Assembly (NCBI GenBank): GCA_003508835.1
Contig: PUFA01000027.1
Coordinates: 3,596,001 to 3,660,000, forward strand
Origin: Eonycteris spelaea
Taxonomy: Eukaryota; Chordata; Mammalia; Chiroptera; Pteropodidae
Direction: 5' to 3'
Length of the DNA: 64,000 bases
A program made the translations under genes and the position numbers. A model generated the notes under the pieces. The model was given only the letters and a program-made list of their open reading frames with translations. It was not told where the DNA came from and did no database searches. Below are positions 22,881 to 34,685 of this stretch, piece by piece (positions within the stretch are counted from its first letter, which is position 1; each line of letters starts with the position of its first letter).

Positions 22881-24084
22881 TCTCCTATACTACGGAGCAT
22901 CGAGAGAACAACGGCTTATCTACCTCTACTCCCTTTTATTAACTACCCACTTTATACAACCTTCCAGTGACCTATTGCTATAAACAAGACAAAAAAAAAC
23001 CTCTTTTACTCCAAGTTTTAAAATTCACACGACAATTCTGCTTTGCTTTAATTTTGCTCTTTAGTTTTATTTTGTCTAATAAAATGAAATATGCATTAAA
23101 ATGGCTGGCACATGGTACGCATTGAATAAATATTTGTTGAGTGAATGAACGGTATTGGGAAAACCACGGGCAATTATCCTTTCCTGAAAAGACCACACAG
23201 GAATGGAAGGGGAGCATGGCGGAGTTGTTAGAGCCTGAATAGGAACCACTCTATGTCTCAGGCATTTTCAGAAAACCAACGAGAGATGAGAAACCCAGAA
23301 ACCCTTTACTTCTATAGATTCAAGACTTGGACAAAGCCTTCAAACAACATGTTCCATTAAAGAAAGAACTTTTGAAGGGAAAAATACTATTTTTTTTTCT
23401 TTCTTAATCTCAGCCTTACAAGTCCAACCAAGTATACAGAATTGGGAGTACTTTTCTTTCTTTCTTTTCTTTCTTTCTTTGTAAAAAAATAAATAAATAA
23501 AGCCTTCCTACATTGAGAGATTGAAAACTCAACAGTGTTCCCAGGCAACGAGAGTGGTTTTGCAGCATGATAGGCAGAGATATTAATTTGGTGGCTATGC
23601 AGCTGTAAGTTGATGGATAAAATAGAATGTAATATTTGGGAAGAGATCTGAGGATCCATGTGCAAGATGAACCCATTGGATGAGATCGATAATCTATGCA
23701 TTAAGGACCATTCAGAAGTCCCTTCTGGAAAAAGAGACAGAATCTCACACAGGACTACCTCAGAAGCTGTTAACTAAGTGCATTCCCTGAAGATGAGTGG
23801 GAAGCTATTTCTTGAAGGGAGGTATAAGTAGGGAACCTCCATGGCTGCCACAGACAATGTCATGGTCGTAGTAAGGACACGTTGCTCTATAAATGTTGTG
23901 ACCTAAGATACTATGGTAGTAAATGTGCTGGAAACCTAGCAGACACTGTAGAAAATGCAATGCATAATGTTTGCTGAAATACTTCCTTTAAATGAAACCA
24001 GATCTTTTCATCCATGTTTTTGAAATGGTGTGGCTGTACGTATTTAAAGCTTTTATATATATATATATCAGAAGTTCTCCTCAG
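22881..24084. other. Noncoding; L2 3' end at 23080-23155
   Basis: The stretch atggctggcacatggtacgc...gaataaatatttgttgagtg is a short sense L2 3' terminus. The rest is unique DNA apart from the CTTT tract listed separately and an (AT)n run at about 24055-24068. The 104-codon antisense frame at 23387-23701 crosses the simple repeat and has no domain. Confidence 0.6.
23450..23480. repeat. (CTTT)n microsatellite
   Basis: Imperfect CTTT units followed by an A-rich stretch with (AAAT)n. Confidence 0.85.
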
Positions 24085-24365
24085 ATTTGTAAGCTAAAAG
24101 CAGACAGACATAGCAACAAACAATTGGAAAATGAAATTTTAAAAATCTCATTTATAATAGCATCTTAAAATATTAAATATCTAGTAATAAACATAACAAA
24201 GGTATGTCTGAAAAACGTCTACTCTAAAAATTACCTAAAAGACCTAGAGAACTAAATAAATGGAGAAATAAACCATGCCTATGGTTTAGAGGACTTGATA
24301 TTTTTGAGATATCCGTTCTTCCCAAATTGATCTATAGGTACAATGCTTTCTCTACAGACTGTTTT
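24085..24365 (+). mobile_element. LINE-1 ORF2 fragment, sense
   Basis: Reads as the post-RT segment of ORF2: atttataatagcatcttaaa, tagtaataaacataacaaag, agaactaaataaatggagaa, tgatatttttgagatatccg. It directly abuts an antisense L1. Confidence 0.65.
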
Positions 24366-24371
24366 GTTAAA

Positions 24372-24835
24372 ATCAACAGTGTTGAGACAAAATTAAGACG
24401 TGTGCATTTTAAGGGTACATTTTAATAAATTTTGAAAAAAGTGTGTTCCAGTATATCCACTATCATGATCAAAATAGAAAACATTTCCATCATCTCAAAA
24501 AGTTCCCTCCTACGGCTCTGCAATCAACTGCCACTCTCAGCTTCCAGTTCCAGGAAAACACTGATCTGCGCTCTGCTTTGTCTTTCCTAAACATTCATTT
24601 AAATTGAATCAAACAGATGTCCTCTTTTATGTCTTGCTTTTTTCACCACAAAATGTTTTTTGAAATTATTCATGTCGTCGCCTATTTCAATGGCTTGCTT
24701 CTTCATCCCCGATTACTATTCCATTGTATGAAGGCACCACAATTGTTTACCCAGTCACCTGTTGGTGGGTATCTGGGATTTTCCAGTTAGGAATAAGGCT
24801 GCTATGACCACTTATTTACAAATTTTTATGTAGAC
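24372..24835 (-). mobile_element. LINE-1 3' region, antisense, part 1
   Basis: Antisense 3' UTR (gtgcattttaagggtacatt, gtatatccactatcatgatc) passes into the end of ORF2 (tactattccattgtatgaag, accacaattgtttacccagt). A MER20 insertion interrupts it. Confidence 0.8.
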
Positions 24836-25069
24836 CATGGTTCCGTATACTCAGCACTATTGACTTTCGGGGTAGAAAATCTATACTGCCAGGGACTGTC
24901 TTATACATTGTAAGGCTTCTGGCAGCATCCCTGACTTGTACCTACTAGATGTTAGTAGCATTCCCCAGCTGTAGCAATCAAAAATGTCTTCATACTTTTC
25001 CCAGTGTTCCTTGATTGGGGGGTTGGAGGAAAGGCAGCAGCGAGAGTCATTCTCAGTTGAGAACCACTG
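24836..25069 (+). mobile_element. MER20 nested in antisense L1
   Basis: From catggttccgtatactcagc to cagttgagaaccactg, with the centre ggcttctggcagcatccctg. It splits the L1, so it inserted later. The flanks atgtagac (24828-24835) and cagtaaac (25070-25077) agree at 5 of 8 positions, which fits a decayed 8-bp hAT target duplication. Confidence 0.85.
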
Positions 25070-26220
25070 CAGTAAACAGTTGTATTCATTGTTCTTCAGT
25101 AAATATCAGAGTAGAATTGCTGTGTCATCGTGTAAATGTATGTTTAACTTTATAAGGATCTGAAAATCAGTTTTCCAAAGAAGCGATTCCATTTTACACT
25201 TTCACCAGCAATGTGTGAGTCCTAGTTGCTCCACACATTTGCCTATATTTGTTACTGCCAATAGTTTTTAACAATTCTAGTGAGAATAAACAAGTGTCTT
25301 GTTAGATTTCCCTGATTACTGATGCATCTTTCTCTTTATTATTACTACACATTTGCCTTTTTAAAAGCAACTGTTTAGGTCTTTTGCTCTTTTTAAAATT
25401 ATTGTTCTTTTAATTGTTGTTTTTATAGGAGCTCTTCATATATTCTGTATATGACTTTCATCAGATATATGTGTTGCAGACATTTTCCCCAGTCTGTGGC
25501 TTATTTGCTTTCTTAATGGTGTCTTTTGAGGAGATTAAGTGTTTAATTTATCTTAATTTATCAATATTTTCTTTTATGATTAGTACTTTTGTGTTCTAAA
25601 AAAAAGTCTTTGTTTTTATATTCTAAATTTGTGAAAATGTTCTCTAGTGTTTTCTAAGAGAAACTTTGGATTTCTATGTTTCATATTTTGAACCATGAGC
25701 CATCGTGAGTATATTTTTGTGAGTGAAGTAAGGGAGAAGTCGAGCTTCATTTTTTTTCTTATGAATATTTATGAATATCCAGTTATAACACTGGTTATTA
25801 ACAGGATGTTCCTCATTGGAGCCTTGACTAAAACTCAGTTGAATGGTATGTGTGAGTTTATTTCTGGATTTTCTCTTCTATTTATCTTTTTATTCCTAAA
25901 TGCCACTTTCCTGCCATGATCTTTTAATATCATTGGTATGTTGTATATCTGTATATATATTGTATGTACATATGTGCTTTATATATGAAAAAAGTAAGAT
26001 TTTTTTCCCTAAAAACAAATTCCCCCCTTGGGAATGATAACACTCCCATTGAAAATGCATAGTTAATTCTTGTACTAATACCACATTGTAGTTGTATAGT
26101 CCATCTTGAAATGAGGTAGTATAAGTCCTCCAGATTGTATTGGTTCTTCTGTATCCTTTGCTTTTAAGATACATTTTGGAATCGGCTTGCCAATTTCTTT
26201 CGCCAAAAATGTATGTTGAA
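25070..26220 (-). mobile_element. LINE-1 ORF2, antisense, part 2
   Basis: Continues after MER20 with agagtagaattgctgtgtca, tttcaccagcaatgtgtgag, tccctgattactgatgcatc and aggtagtataagtcctccag, reaching back into the RT-proximal part of ORF2 near 26215. All frames are broken. Confidence 0.8.
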
Positions 26221-26224
26221 ATTC

Positions 26225-27000
26225 CACTTCTGGCCATGAGGGAATAGTAGGGACTAGATTTACCTTTTCATCTAAGGCAAATGGAAAACTCTATAAGATT
26301 CATAAATATTTTTTTCCAGACATTGGACAACAGACAGTGCAGGACTGTTTTTCCCTCCAAAGAAGTTAAATAAACTGAGCCGAGTGGTCACCTCAGCTTA
26401 CTGCTTTGAAGTATATTCTGAATTGTGAAACAGGAAGAAGGTTGTCAAAGAGAACACAATACCTTTGCTTAGGTGAGGATATTGAATAAATGAGAGTTTA
26501 GGGAATCTGAGGTGCCTGGAAGTTATGGGGAAGAATACTAGAGGGAAGGCAACTAAACAGAAAAAGAGCTTCAGGAATCTTCATAGAGTTCCCCTTGAGT
26601 ATTTGCTGAACACTCGTACCTGCACACATAGAGTGAAACTCTCTGAACTCAGGAAAAGAGCAATAGAACCATGAGCTAACCTGCTCAGAATTCACACAGA
26701 GCTTGGAATTGAGTTCCCACCAGCCAAATAGGAAATTCCTCATTGGCTAAGCAGAGCACTCAATAGAGATCCCAGAGGGGCCACATTTTTGGTAGTTGTG
26801 CTAAGCTAGCCCTAAGGTAACAGCTACTCTAGACTCACTCTAAAAATTACTTAAAACAAAACAATCAAGCTAAAGTAACTTAACAGTCTATGAGAACTAA
26901 TTCAACTCTCTTTAAAGAAAGCCAACAAAATCCAATGCTAAACAACATAACATCCCAAATAATCTGCAAGCAAACAGGAACTCTTGGACCTGCCAAAATG
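26225..27000 (+). mobile_element. Probable old LINE-1 5' UTR-like sequence, sense
   Basis: Phrases such as gactagatttaccttttcat, ttttttccagacattggaca, gttaaataaactgagcc, tgagctaacctgctcagaat and agccaacaaaatccaatgct resemble the 5' region of old L1M/HAL1 elements in sense orientation. If so, it lies head-to-head with the antisense L1 on its left. The 81-codon antisense frame here is a shadow. Confidence 0.4.
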
Positions 27001-27075
27001 TAAGAGTTAGTACTTTACACTCTTTACAGTATGTATATTATAACTCAATAAAAAAGTAAAAAGAAGAAAGACAAA
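27001..27075 (+). mobile_element. Short LINE-1 3' terminus
   Basis: The run tacagtatgtatattataac, then tcaataaaaaag, is typical of L1 3' ends. Confidence 0.5.
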
Positions 27076-27109
27076 AGTTTAGGTAAAAAAAATATTGTTG
27101 AAAGACGCA

Positions 27110-27310
27110 TCGGTAATGGTTTGTGAATCACATTTTCAGAATTACCTGGAAAATTTTTGTTGTTAAAACACAGATTGCTAGACCAACCCGTACGACTCCT
27201 GATGGCTCAGTCAATTGTGGAGCCTGAGAATGTGAACTTCTAGTAAGTTCCCAGGTGCCGCTGCTTCTGCTGTGGTTACTGCTCCAGAGTCCACACTTGA
27301 GAATCACTGG
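27110..27310 (+). mobile_element. MER5A (hAT-Charlie nonautonomous)
   Basis: Ordered landmarks: cagaattacctggaaaattt, taaaacacagattgctagac, gagcctgagaatgtgaactt, ctagtaagttcccaggtgcc, and the right terminus cacacttgagaatcactg. The middle is diverged. Confidence 0.8.
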
Positions 27311-27324
27311 GCTAGTGATTAGTT

Positions 27325-27545
27325 TTAGATTCTAGAGTTAGTTAGACCTACTCAGCCATATGCGGACTTTAAGATCTTGGTTGTATTTCTTGACTTTTCA
27401 AAGCTTTGGATTCCTTTTTTTTTTTGTAAAATAGGGATAATACTAGTAACTACATCATATGACCGATGCGATATTAAATGATATGATATACCCAGTATTG
27501 GTGCACAGTAAGTGTACAATAAAAGTTAGCTACTTTATCATTATT
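27325..27545 (-). mobile_element. MIR, antisense
   Basis: Landmarks include tttgtaaaatagggataata, ctagtaactacatcatatga and ggtgcacagtaagtgtacaa. Confidence 0.75.
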
Positions 27546-30140
27546 AATACTGTTACATATATTGTTTGCTATTTTTATTATCGCAGAAAACAAACTAATG
27601 TTCTTTATGTTTATTCTATGGCCCTAAATTAGCTGGCATTATAGTTAAATGTGAAAGCCTTTTTAATCCAAGTCCTTTTTTTGTTTATACAATTACCTTC
27701 CAAAATATTCCTTTGGGGCTAAAATGTTCCATGCTGAGTTTAAGCCAAAAGAGTAGTTTTTTTTTTTTTTTTAAGGTGAGTAAATGAAATCAGTTATGCT
27801 TTGTTGAGTTATGAGAAAGAGGAAAAAAATATATATTTTTTTTATTTCATTAGATAAAGAATCTCAATATCTAAAAAATAATGTAAATGTAAAATAAGTT
27901 CAGTTTGGGCATAAAAATGATTCTCAGAGAGAAAATTTAAATTAGCAACATTGGAAAATGGAAGTTTTTTTAGTTTAGATTTTTTGTGTATTCTGAATCA
28001 ATTAAGTTTAAGCTTCTTGAGGGAAAAATTAATGTTAAGATAGAGCACTGTAGATAATTTTTTTCTCATACAGCAACATTGCATTATGAAACAATTAAGA
28101 GACTAGTGGGAAGCAGCTTGTCCAAGAAGAAATCTTTCTATGTACAAAAGTGTCCAGTAACTAGCTCAACAGCCCTTCATTCACTTAAACCCTGGAAGGA
28201 GATTTTGACTTATATTAAAAATATGAATTAGCAACCCCTTTGAAGAATAGATATATGATTGGTCAAATTTTAACTCTGACACCACAACCGTGTCTGCATG
28301 TGGTGTATCGTTGTTCGAAATAGCCCCTCCATATGGAGATTGATGTCAAACCTGGCCAGGTGACTTATTTTTCGCCAGTGAAACATGGGTGAAAATGATA
28401 TGTGACATATCTGAAGAAAACTTTAAGAGCCATCATGTGGCTTTGCCCTCTCTCTTCTTCTCTCTGCCACAGACTATGTAATGGTCCGTGTACGGAGCTG
28501 TTCTTCCAGTTGAGGTCCCAGAATGAACACAGTAAGGTTCAGAGTCACATGTGGCCTGTGACAGATGAATCGTACAAGCAAGGAAGCAAGAAAGAAACCT
28601 TTTTTTTTTTTTTGGTTAGGTCACTGAGATTTTAGGGTTGCTTATTATTATAGCATAATTTAAGCTAAGCCAATATACACAGACACGTATACATTATACA
28701 TACAAACACACACACACACAGTGATGCTCTCTGTAAAATGGGGCTTGTGTTGGACATCCTAAGGGTACATGTCTCAGAAAGAAAGATTTCTTCTCTCCTC
28801 AATAATAACCTCAACTGGGGAAATGAAAGGCAAGGAAAGGTAAGAAAGAGGATGCTGTTGACAGGCAGAAAAGACCAGAACACTGAGTCTACTTCCAGAT
28901 TAACTTTTTTTCACTCTTGAGAGCCCATATCCATTCAAATTTCACTTAGTAAGTCCTGTGAGAAATGGAATGATTTTACCTACCTTAGTAACACCCATAG
29001 CCTAGCCTAACACTGAGAATAGAATATCTTTAATTAATGATCTGGAGAAATTACTAACTGATAATGGTGCTGACCATAGAAAACAGAAGTATTTTTTTTC
29101 CTCCCTGAATTGTGATGAATCTTTGAAATTAACACCATGCATATTTTCCTTGAGAAAATATTCTAGAATACTCTTCAGTTGGAGGGGACAAGAAAGTATG
29201 GGAAGATAAGGAGAGCTGGTTGGTACCAGCCAAGCAATATGGAGTAATTGACTCTTTTCAAAAACTCATAAAATGAATGTCACCAAAAATGTAAACAGCT
29301 AACAGCGCCTTACAAACAGTTTCATAAAGTGTCAAGATTGTCTAGGAAAGTTTCAAAATAAAGCATGTTGTCATGCTTTAAAGAGGGGTAAAGATGATCT
29401 ACAACTAATAAAAAAAAAATAGATCTGAAGGGATTTGCTCATATATAGTTTTCTTGGGTCACAATTTCAAAAACTTCTGTAAGTCTGTAGAATCCATTAA
29501 ATGAACTTTCTTAAAGTCAAAACTGTTTTTTTTTTTTTTATGGAAGGTCAGATTTGAGTATTTTTATTAAATATCTTTTTGGGTTTTCATTTTTTAAAAA
29601 ATCATACTTTTAATAATCATGGTTTGGGCTCATCAAGCTGCTTAAGCTATTTTTGAAAAGTTTTCAGTTCAATAAAACCCAAACTGCTTTTTGCCAAGCA
29701 CCTTTTCCTCTCATTTTAAAAACCATGTGTATTTTAAGGGAAATTTAACCCATGTGTTTTTGATTCATTTAAATTTAAATAATCAAAATGGTGTTTTTAA
29801 CAAGCTAGCTAATGTCGAAAAGCTTCTTGAACCTTTTAAAGAAACTTTTATTCCAAAAACAAGAAGCAATGATTTGCCAAGTATAAACGCATTTCAACAC
29901 CAAGAGCCTTGTATTCATTTGTAACTGCAAAACCCTGATTTCAAGTCCCTTCTCTACCTGGCAGAGATAGATCATTCCTCTTTTGTAACATATTAGGGCC
30001 TAGACTTCCCAAATTTAGCTGGCTTTTGTAATGAAATAAATGTATTGAGGCTGTAAACATATGAAGAACAGTGATAATTATTAAAATGTTTTAAGAAATC
30101 ATTGGGCCACGAGAGGCTGTGCAGCCAAATGGAAAGTGTT
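27546..30140. other. Unique AT-rich DNA, no gene seen
   Basis: Contains poly(T) runs (for example at about 27757-27772), a short (AC)n at 28706-28720 and otherwise single-copy sequence. The stretch at about 29640-29930 is complex, unique and carries a perfect 14-bp AT palindrome (29767-29780), making it a possible conserved noncoding element. Open frames stay below 80 codons and have no domain. Confidence 0.5.
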
Positions 30141-30225
30141 TTCCTTCCTTTGCCATACCTTTATTGAGTTTCTATTATGAATATGGCACTGAGTGGGGGG
30201 AAAAGATGCTAAGATGAACATCTTT
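30141..30225 (-). mobile_element. LINE-2/MIR 3' tail, antisense
   Basis: ttattgagtttctattatga, then atatggcactgagtgg, is antisense L2-tail wording. Short. Confidence 0.45.
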
Positions 30226-31228
30226 GGTGTGCTTTACCCTAAAATTGAGAAGAGTAATCTCAGAAGTTTGCTTTCTTCATTCATTTAAATGAGGAGAGAA
30301 TCCTAAAAAGTCCAATTGAGTGGTATTTTGGTGGAAGAGATCTGAGGTTTGGGTTTGGAATTTTCAGGCACAAGGGTAATATTCTTAGGGAATTAGATTA
30401 AAAATGAAAGAGTATAGAGTTTATCAGGACAGATGATACTGCTTTTTTTCTCCCACGTTTGTCTTTCCCTAAGGTAAACAAGTCACTCAGAAGAAGACTG
30501 ACCAAATCACAGTGGCCTGTAAGCTTTTGTGTACTGAAGCTTAACAGCCACTTATTTTAAATCTTCAGATACCCTCTCTAAATGTCACAGCTGACTTAAA
30601 TGTCAGATGAATAGGCTCCCGACTTTTCACTCTAGTTCTTCTTTAGTAGCTTCTTTTTCAGACCTATAAATATGAATAGCACCCAACATATGAATCTTTT
30701 AGGGGTTAACTACAATAGCACTTCGCTTTTTGCCTCATTCTCTGGCAATTTGCTCTAGACAGAGATTTATTTATTTATTTTACTCCCCCCACTTCCCACT
30801 TCTCCCTTAGAGAGAATCGGGAAGAATGAGGGTTAGGGGAAGGAGATAGGAGAAGCTTTGCTCTAGAATTGGACCTAACCCAAACGCAAAGACAAAATTC
30901 CTAAAAGACAAGAAAAACTCCAATTTCATGGCTCTACCATGTCTTTATGGACTTTCATGCATACCTAGATGAAGATGATGCTTAGGTAAATGCTGCTTAC
31001 CAAGACATTGTAATGGGCTTCATTTCTGAGACATAAAATTTTACTTATTGTCAAAAAAAGAGGACAATGTATGGGCTTATATCAATAGGATCGCAACATA
31101 TAATTGTGCAGACTGTATAGTACATATCCTGTGCTGTTGTATGGTGGCTCTGTATATAAATGAAAGGTCCAGGGGAAGATTTCAGACATTTCTGGTTCCA
31201 GGTGGTCATATGATGGCATAAGTGACCT
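30226..31228. other. No gene seen; unique noncoding DNA
   Basis: Includes a small (TTTA)n at about 30766-30780. Nothing else is recognised. Confidence 0.5.
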
Positions 31229-31259
31229 CTCTCTCCCTCCCTTTCTCTCTCTCTCTAGC
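31229..31259. repeat. Pyrimidine (CT)n tract
   Basis: Imperfect CT/CCCT units a few bases upstream of the alternating CG/CA tract. Confidence 0.85.
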
Positions 31260-31270
31260 TCTTTGTTACT

Positions 31271-31295
31271 CACATGCGCGCGCACGCGCGCACGT

Positions 31296-31332
<37 letters not shown>
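31271..31332. repeat. Alternating pyrimidine-purine tract with CG-rich core and (CA)n
   Basis: All 62 bases alternate pyrimidine and purine without a break. The left part is a CG/CA mix (atgcgcgcgcacgcgcgcac) and the right part is pure CA. CG-alternating sequence is the strongest known Z-DNA-forming type. The flanking open frames with Arg/Ala and Thr/His runs are artefacts of it. Confidence 0.97.
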
Positions 31333-31335
<3 letters not shown>

Positions 31336-31849
31336 CCATTAAAAAACAAACAAACAAACAAAAAAACCCAGCCTAATTCTCATTGGCCTGATTTAGGTTA
31401 TATGCCTATCCCTGAAGGAAATATAGAGGCTGGAGGGCTCAATGTTCTGAAGGGTCGACCCAAGTCTTGGTCAATTCCTGAAATTAAACATTTGATTTAG
31501 CCCACCTGGATAAGAGTAGAAAGGTACAGTTCCCACAGAGAATCAATAACAGAAGGCAAAATGACAAATAATCTGTATCCACCACCTGATATTTTTCATT
31601 TTTTTCATTTGTTACTGAACCAAGTTGTCCTATATATATATGTATGTATCTTTATTAAATTTCACCTGCTCAATTTTGTACTAGTATTTGAGGATATTGA
31701 GATAAATTTGAATTGTTATTTTGTCAGCTTGAAAATAACTTTCATTAAACTATTGGAGAAGTTGATCTTCTATATCTAAGTTGCTGTATAAATATTGAGT
31801 AGTACCTACCAAAAATTATGACACTCAACTTGCTTCATGTTCACATAAT
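31333..31849. other. No gene seen
   Basis: A (CAAA)n stretch at about 31340-31362 is followed by unique DNA. Confidence 0.5.
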
Positions 31850-32160
31850 TTCATTCAACAATTATTTAGCAAACACTAACTAGGTACCAGACATAAAATT
31901 AACATTTATTAATATTCGTAGTTATCATTGTTCAATCAACCTCAAATCCAGTTACATTTATTATTATCCAGCCCATATTTTTTATCTTCTATCCAAGGAT
32001 ATCTCTTGATTTAATTTACATAAACATTTTGAATAAGAAATTATGTGCCAGAAATTTCGCTAGTGTTGGGGCTACAAAGGAGCCTAGAGTCTGGCAGAGA
32101 AGAGAGATGTACAGAAAAAAGAGTAACATAAAGTGTGATAAGAGGAGGAATAATCATCAG
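31850..32160 (-). mobile_element. LINE-2 remnants, antisense
   Basis: Two pieces of antisense L2 wording. One is about 31850-31895 (tttcattcaacaattattta, ctaactaggtaccagac). The other is about 32030-32150 (ttatgtgccagaaatttcgc, gagcctagagtctggcagag). Confidence 0.5.
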
Positions 32161-32599
32161 ATTATTTAGCATATCTACTGCTTAAAAAAAAAAAGAGCCT
32201 GTAGACTAACAATGCATTAATCTATTTTTTTAAAAGGATAAGTAATGACTGAGGCATCAATTTTCTTAGTTAATCCAGGTTGAGTTCTAGTGATCCCTGC
32301 ATTATGTCCTCACATATCTTCTATTCAGCAAACAACTCCAAAATTTTCCAGAAATCCACTGAAGATTGTATGTAATTTCCAAAAAATTATCCACTTCACT
32401 CTTCTTTTAAAATCAATACCCTTTAGGGCCCTCACTTACTTTCTATGATGTCCTTAAAAAATAACACTGGTTTGAAGACCACATCTGCATGTTTTTTAAT
32501 ACCTTGTGATATCAGGTATCTATGAGCGGACATAGTTGCTCATTGAAATGGATAGGTGCTATATTCTTTTGTCTTACTGCTTCTGTTTTCACTATATCC
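32161..32599. other. No gene seen
   Basis: Unique AT-rich noncoding DNA. Confidence 0.5.
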
Positions 32600-32765
32600 C
32601 GGTGGTCCTCAAACAAGCATCATCAGATTCATCACGTTGCTGGGCCCTATCCCCAAGTTTCTGATTCAGTGGATTTGAGTCGGAGTGCAAGAATTTGCAT
32701 TTCTAACACATTTCCAGGTAATGCTGGTGCTGCTTGTCCAGGAACCACATTTTGAGAATCACTAT
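32600..32765 (+). mobile_element. MER5A, nearly complete
   Basis: From cggtggtcctcaaacaagca to ttttgagaatcact, with ttgctgggccctatccccaa, gtttctgattcagtgg and gcaagaatttgcatttctaa in order. Confidence 0.9.
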
Positions 32766-34639
32766 TATAGCTGGAAAACCTATGTTATAGCACTTGTTCT
32801 TGAAGAATTTAAATGGGTGAAATTCCATTTCAAAGGAAATAGAATTAAAAGTCCAACTCTCTGGAAACTCCAAAAAGGAAGCCATCTGTAGATTAATTCC
32901 CATGGAAGGAGAAGTGGCCACTGCAATCATACATGAGACCAGAGTAGATTTCTGTTGACTGGCATTGCTGCTGAATCTTGTAGCATCACAGAACCGGAGC
33001 TACTACCAAACATTCACTGTGGGAAAAGCACTGTCCTGGGTTTCCAGTTCAGTTACATGTGGTCTCTCAGAAATGCTTACACAAGGCTATAGCAGAAAGA
33101 CCTTGCATCCAGAAAGCACTGTCAGTCAATAGCACTGTTGGCTGCTATTTTCTATTGGAAATAGATTGAAGCCTCCATGTAAGTAAATAATGATATCCTG
33201 AGGTGGAGGAAGACTTTTCTAATCCCTAATGATGTCCTGTGGGATTTATTTAGAGTTTCATGGAGTCATAAGGTAGGTATCGCTGGGAATCAGTTCCAGA
33301 TTTCCACAGGATTCTGAATTGTGAAAAATGCTACATGAAATGAACAATGAGTTGGTTCACAGACACTTTGGGGTCGATGGGTAGGAAATGTCATCAGAAT
33401 AGTTGTTTCCCAATTCACAAAACAGTAGGAATTTTTTTTTCTTGGAAAATTGGACATATATGTAGCTATAACTAGTCTATATTTAGTCCTCCATTTTTAA
33501 AGAAGTATGAGTGAATGTCTACTATATACCATGCTTTGTGTGCTAGCATCAGTGGGGAATAGGTTTAGGCAATGTTGACACTATTTTATAAAATAATTAT
33601 TAAAAATGTTAATGGGGTGAAAATTCAAAACAAGTACCTTTCTGAGGTTGCAGATCTAACCTAAAATTAAATCCACTGTTATTCCACTACGGCTAGAGGT
33701 GGTAATCAAACATTAAGTAGGTTTGCTTCATGGGGGGTTCCCAGTTACCACCAAAGTACCTTTAATCTCCACTTTGAGGCCTATTCCTGTAATGTAACTC
33801 ATGTGGTTCTTTTACGCTTTCCCCTTTCAACCCCAATAGATTCCTGTGGCTTTTGTATATGTTTATAGTTGTGATCAAATAATTATTCCCATCCCATCTT
33901 GCTCATGATTCTTTGCATCTTCTCTTTTGTTATGGATTTCAACTTGCATGCACTCTCTCTTGTCTCCTCCCTACTAATCTTACCCAAGAATTATCATGCG
34001 GGTGAAGAGAAGGTATTGACTGTTCGATATGTTTTCCGTGTATTGTCAGCTGTGTTATTGCTGCCTCTCTCCAGTTTTTTGCTGCTAAAAAGCATGGAGG
34101 TGTTCATTTAAATCGCGGCTCCTGTCATGTCACGATGGAGTAGATGCCTAGAATTGGGTGGGTGCTTTGGGTAATACCAAAAGCTGTGTCTAACTTGTGT
34201 CAGCAGCAAAATGGCAAAGAATACAGAAATATCTCCTCAGAGAATACAAAAATAAGCCTCCTTGGAGTGGAACCATTTTCCCAAAAATATAAGGCTTACT
34301 AATTTCTAGTGTCCAGGGACTTGTAATGATGGTGAATGAGCTCAAGTTTAAGATGCCATAGTTGTCATTCAAAGAATATTGGAAATCCAAGATATATTCT
34401 CAATCAAAGTGCGAGCACAAACTGAATTCATTTCTGAGGCCATTCCAGTATATCCTTCTCTGCTAGATGTCCATCAATATCATCTATTTCTTTTCAAGCA
34501 TATCTTAGTTTTGGGTCTTATGAAATATCATTGACACATATAGCCATTAAAAGGAGAGTTAAACATTATGACAAGGAAGGATGTTTCCAATATCTTGTTA
34601 AATGTAAATACAGTGTATATTATGTGATCCAATTTTGTT
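32766..34639. other. Unique DNA; short L2 tail at 33500-33565
   Basis: gagtgaatgtctactatata, then ccatgctttgtgtgctagca, resembles an antisense L2 tail. The stretch at about 33990-34140 is complex and CpG-bearing and may be constrained. No coding exon is recognised. Confidence 0.45.
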
Positions 34640-34654
34640 ACACACACACACACA

Positions 34655-34684
<30 letters not shown>
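34640..34684. repeat. (CA)n microsatellite, one interruption
   Basis: AC/CA run broken once by CC at 34660-34662. Confidence 0.95.

Positions 34685-34685
<1 letters not shown>

Noticed and set aside
25896..26237. 113-codon minus-strand frame
   Set aside because: It overlaps the LINE-1 ORF2 relic on the same strand, so it is at most dead L1 coding sequence.
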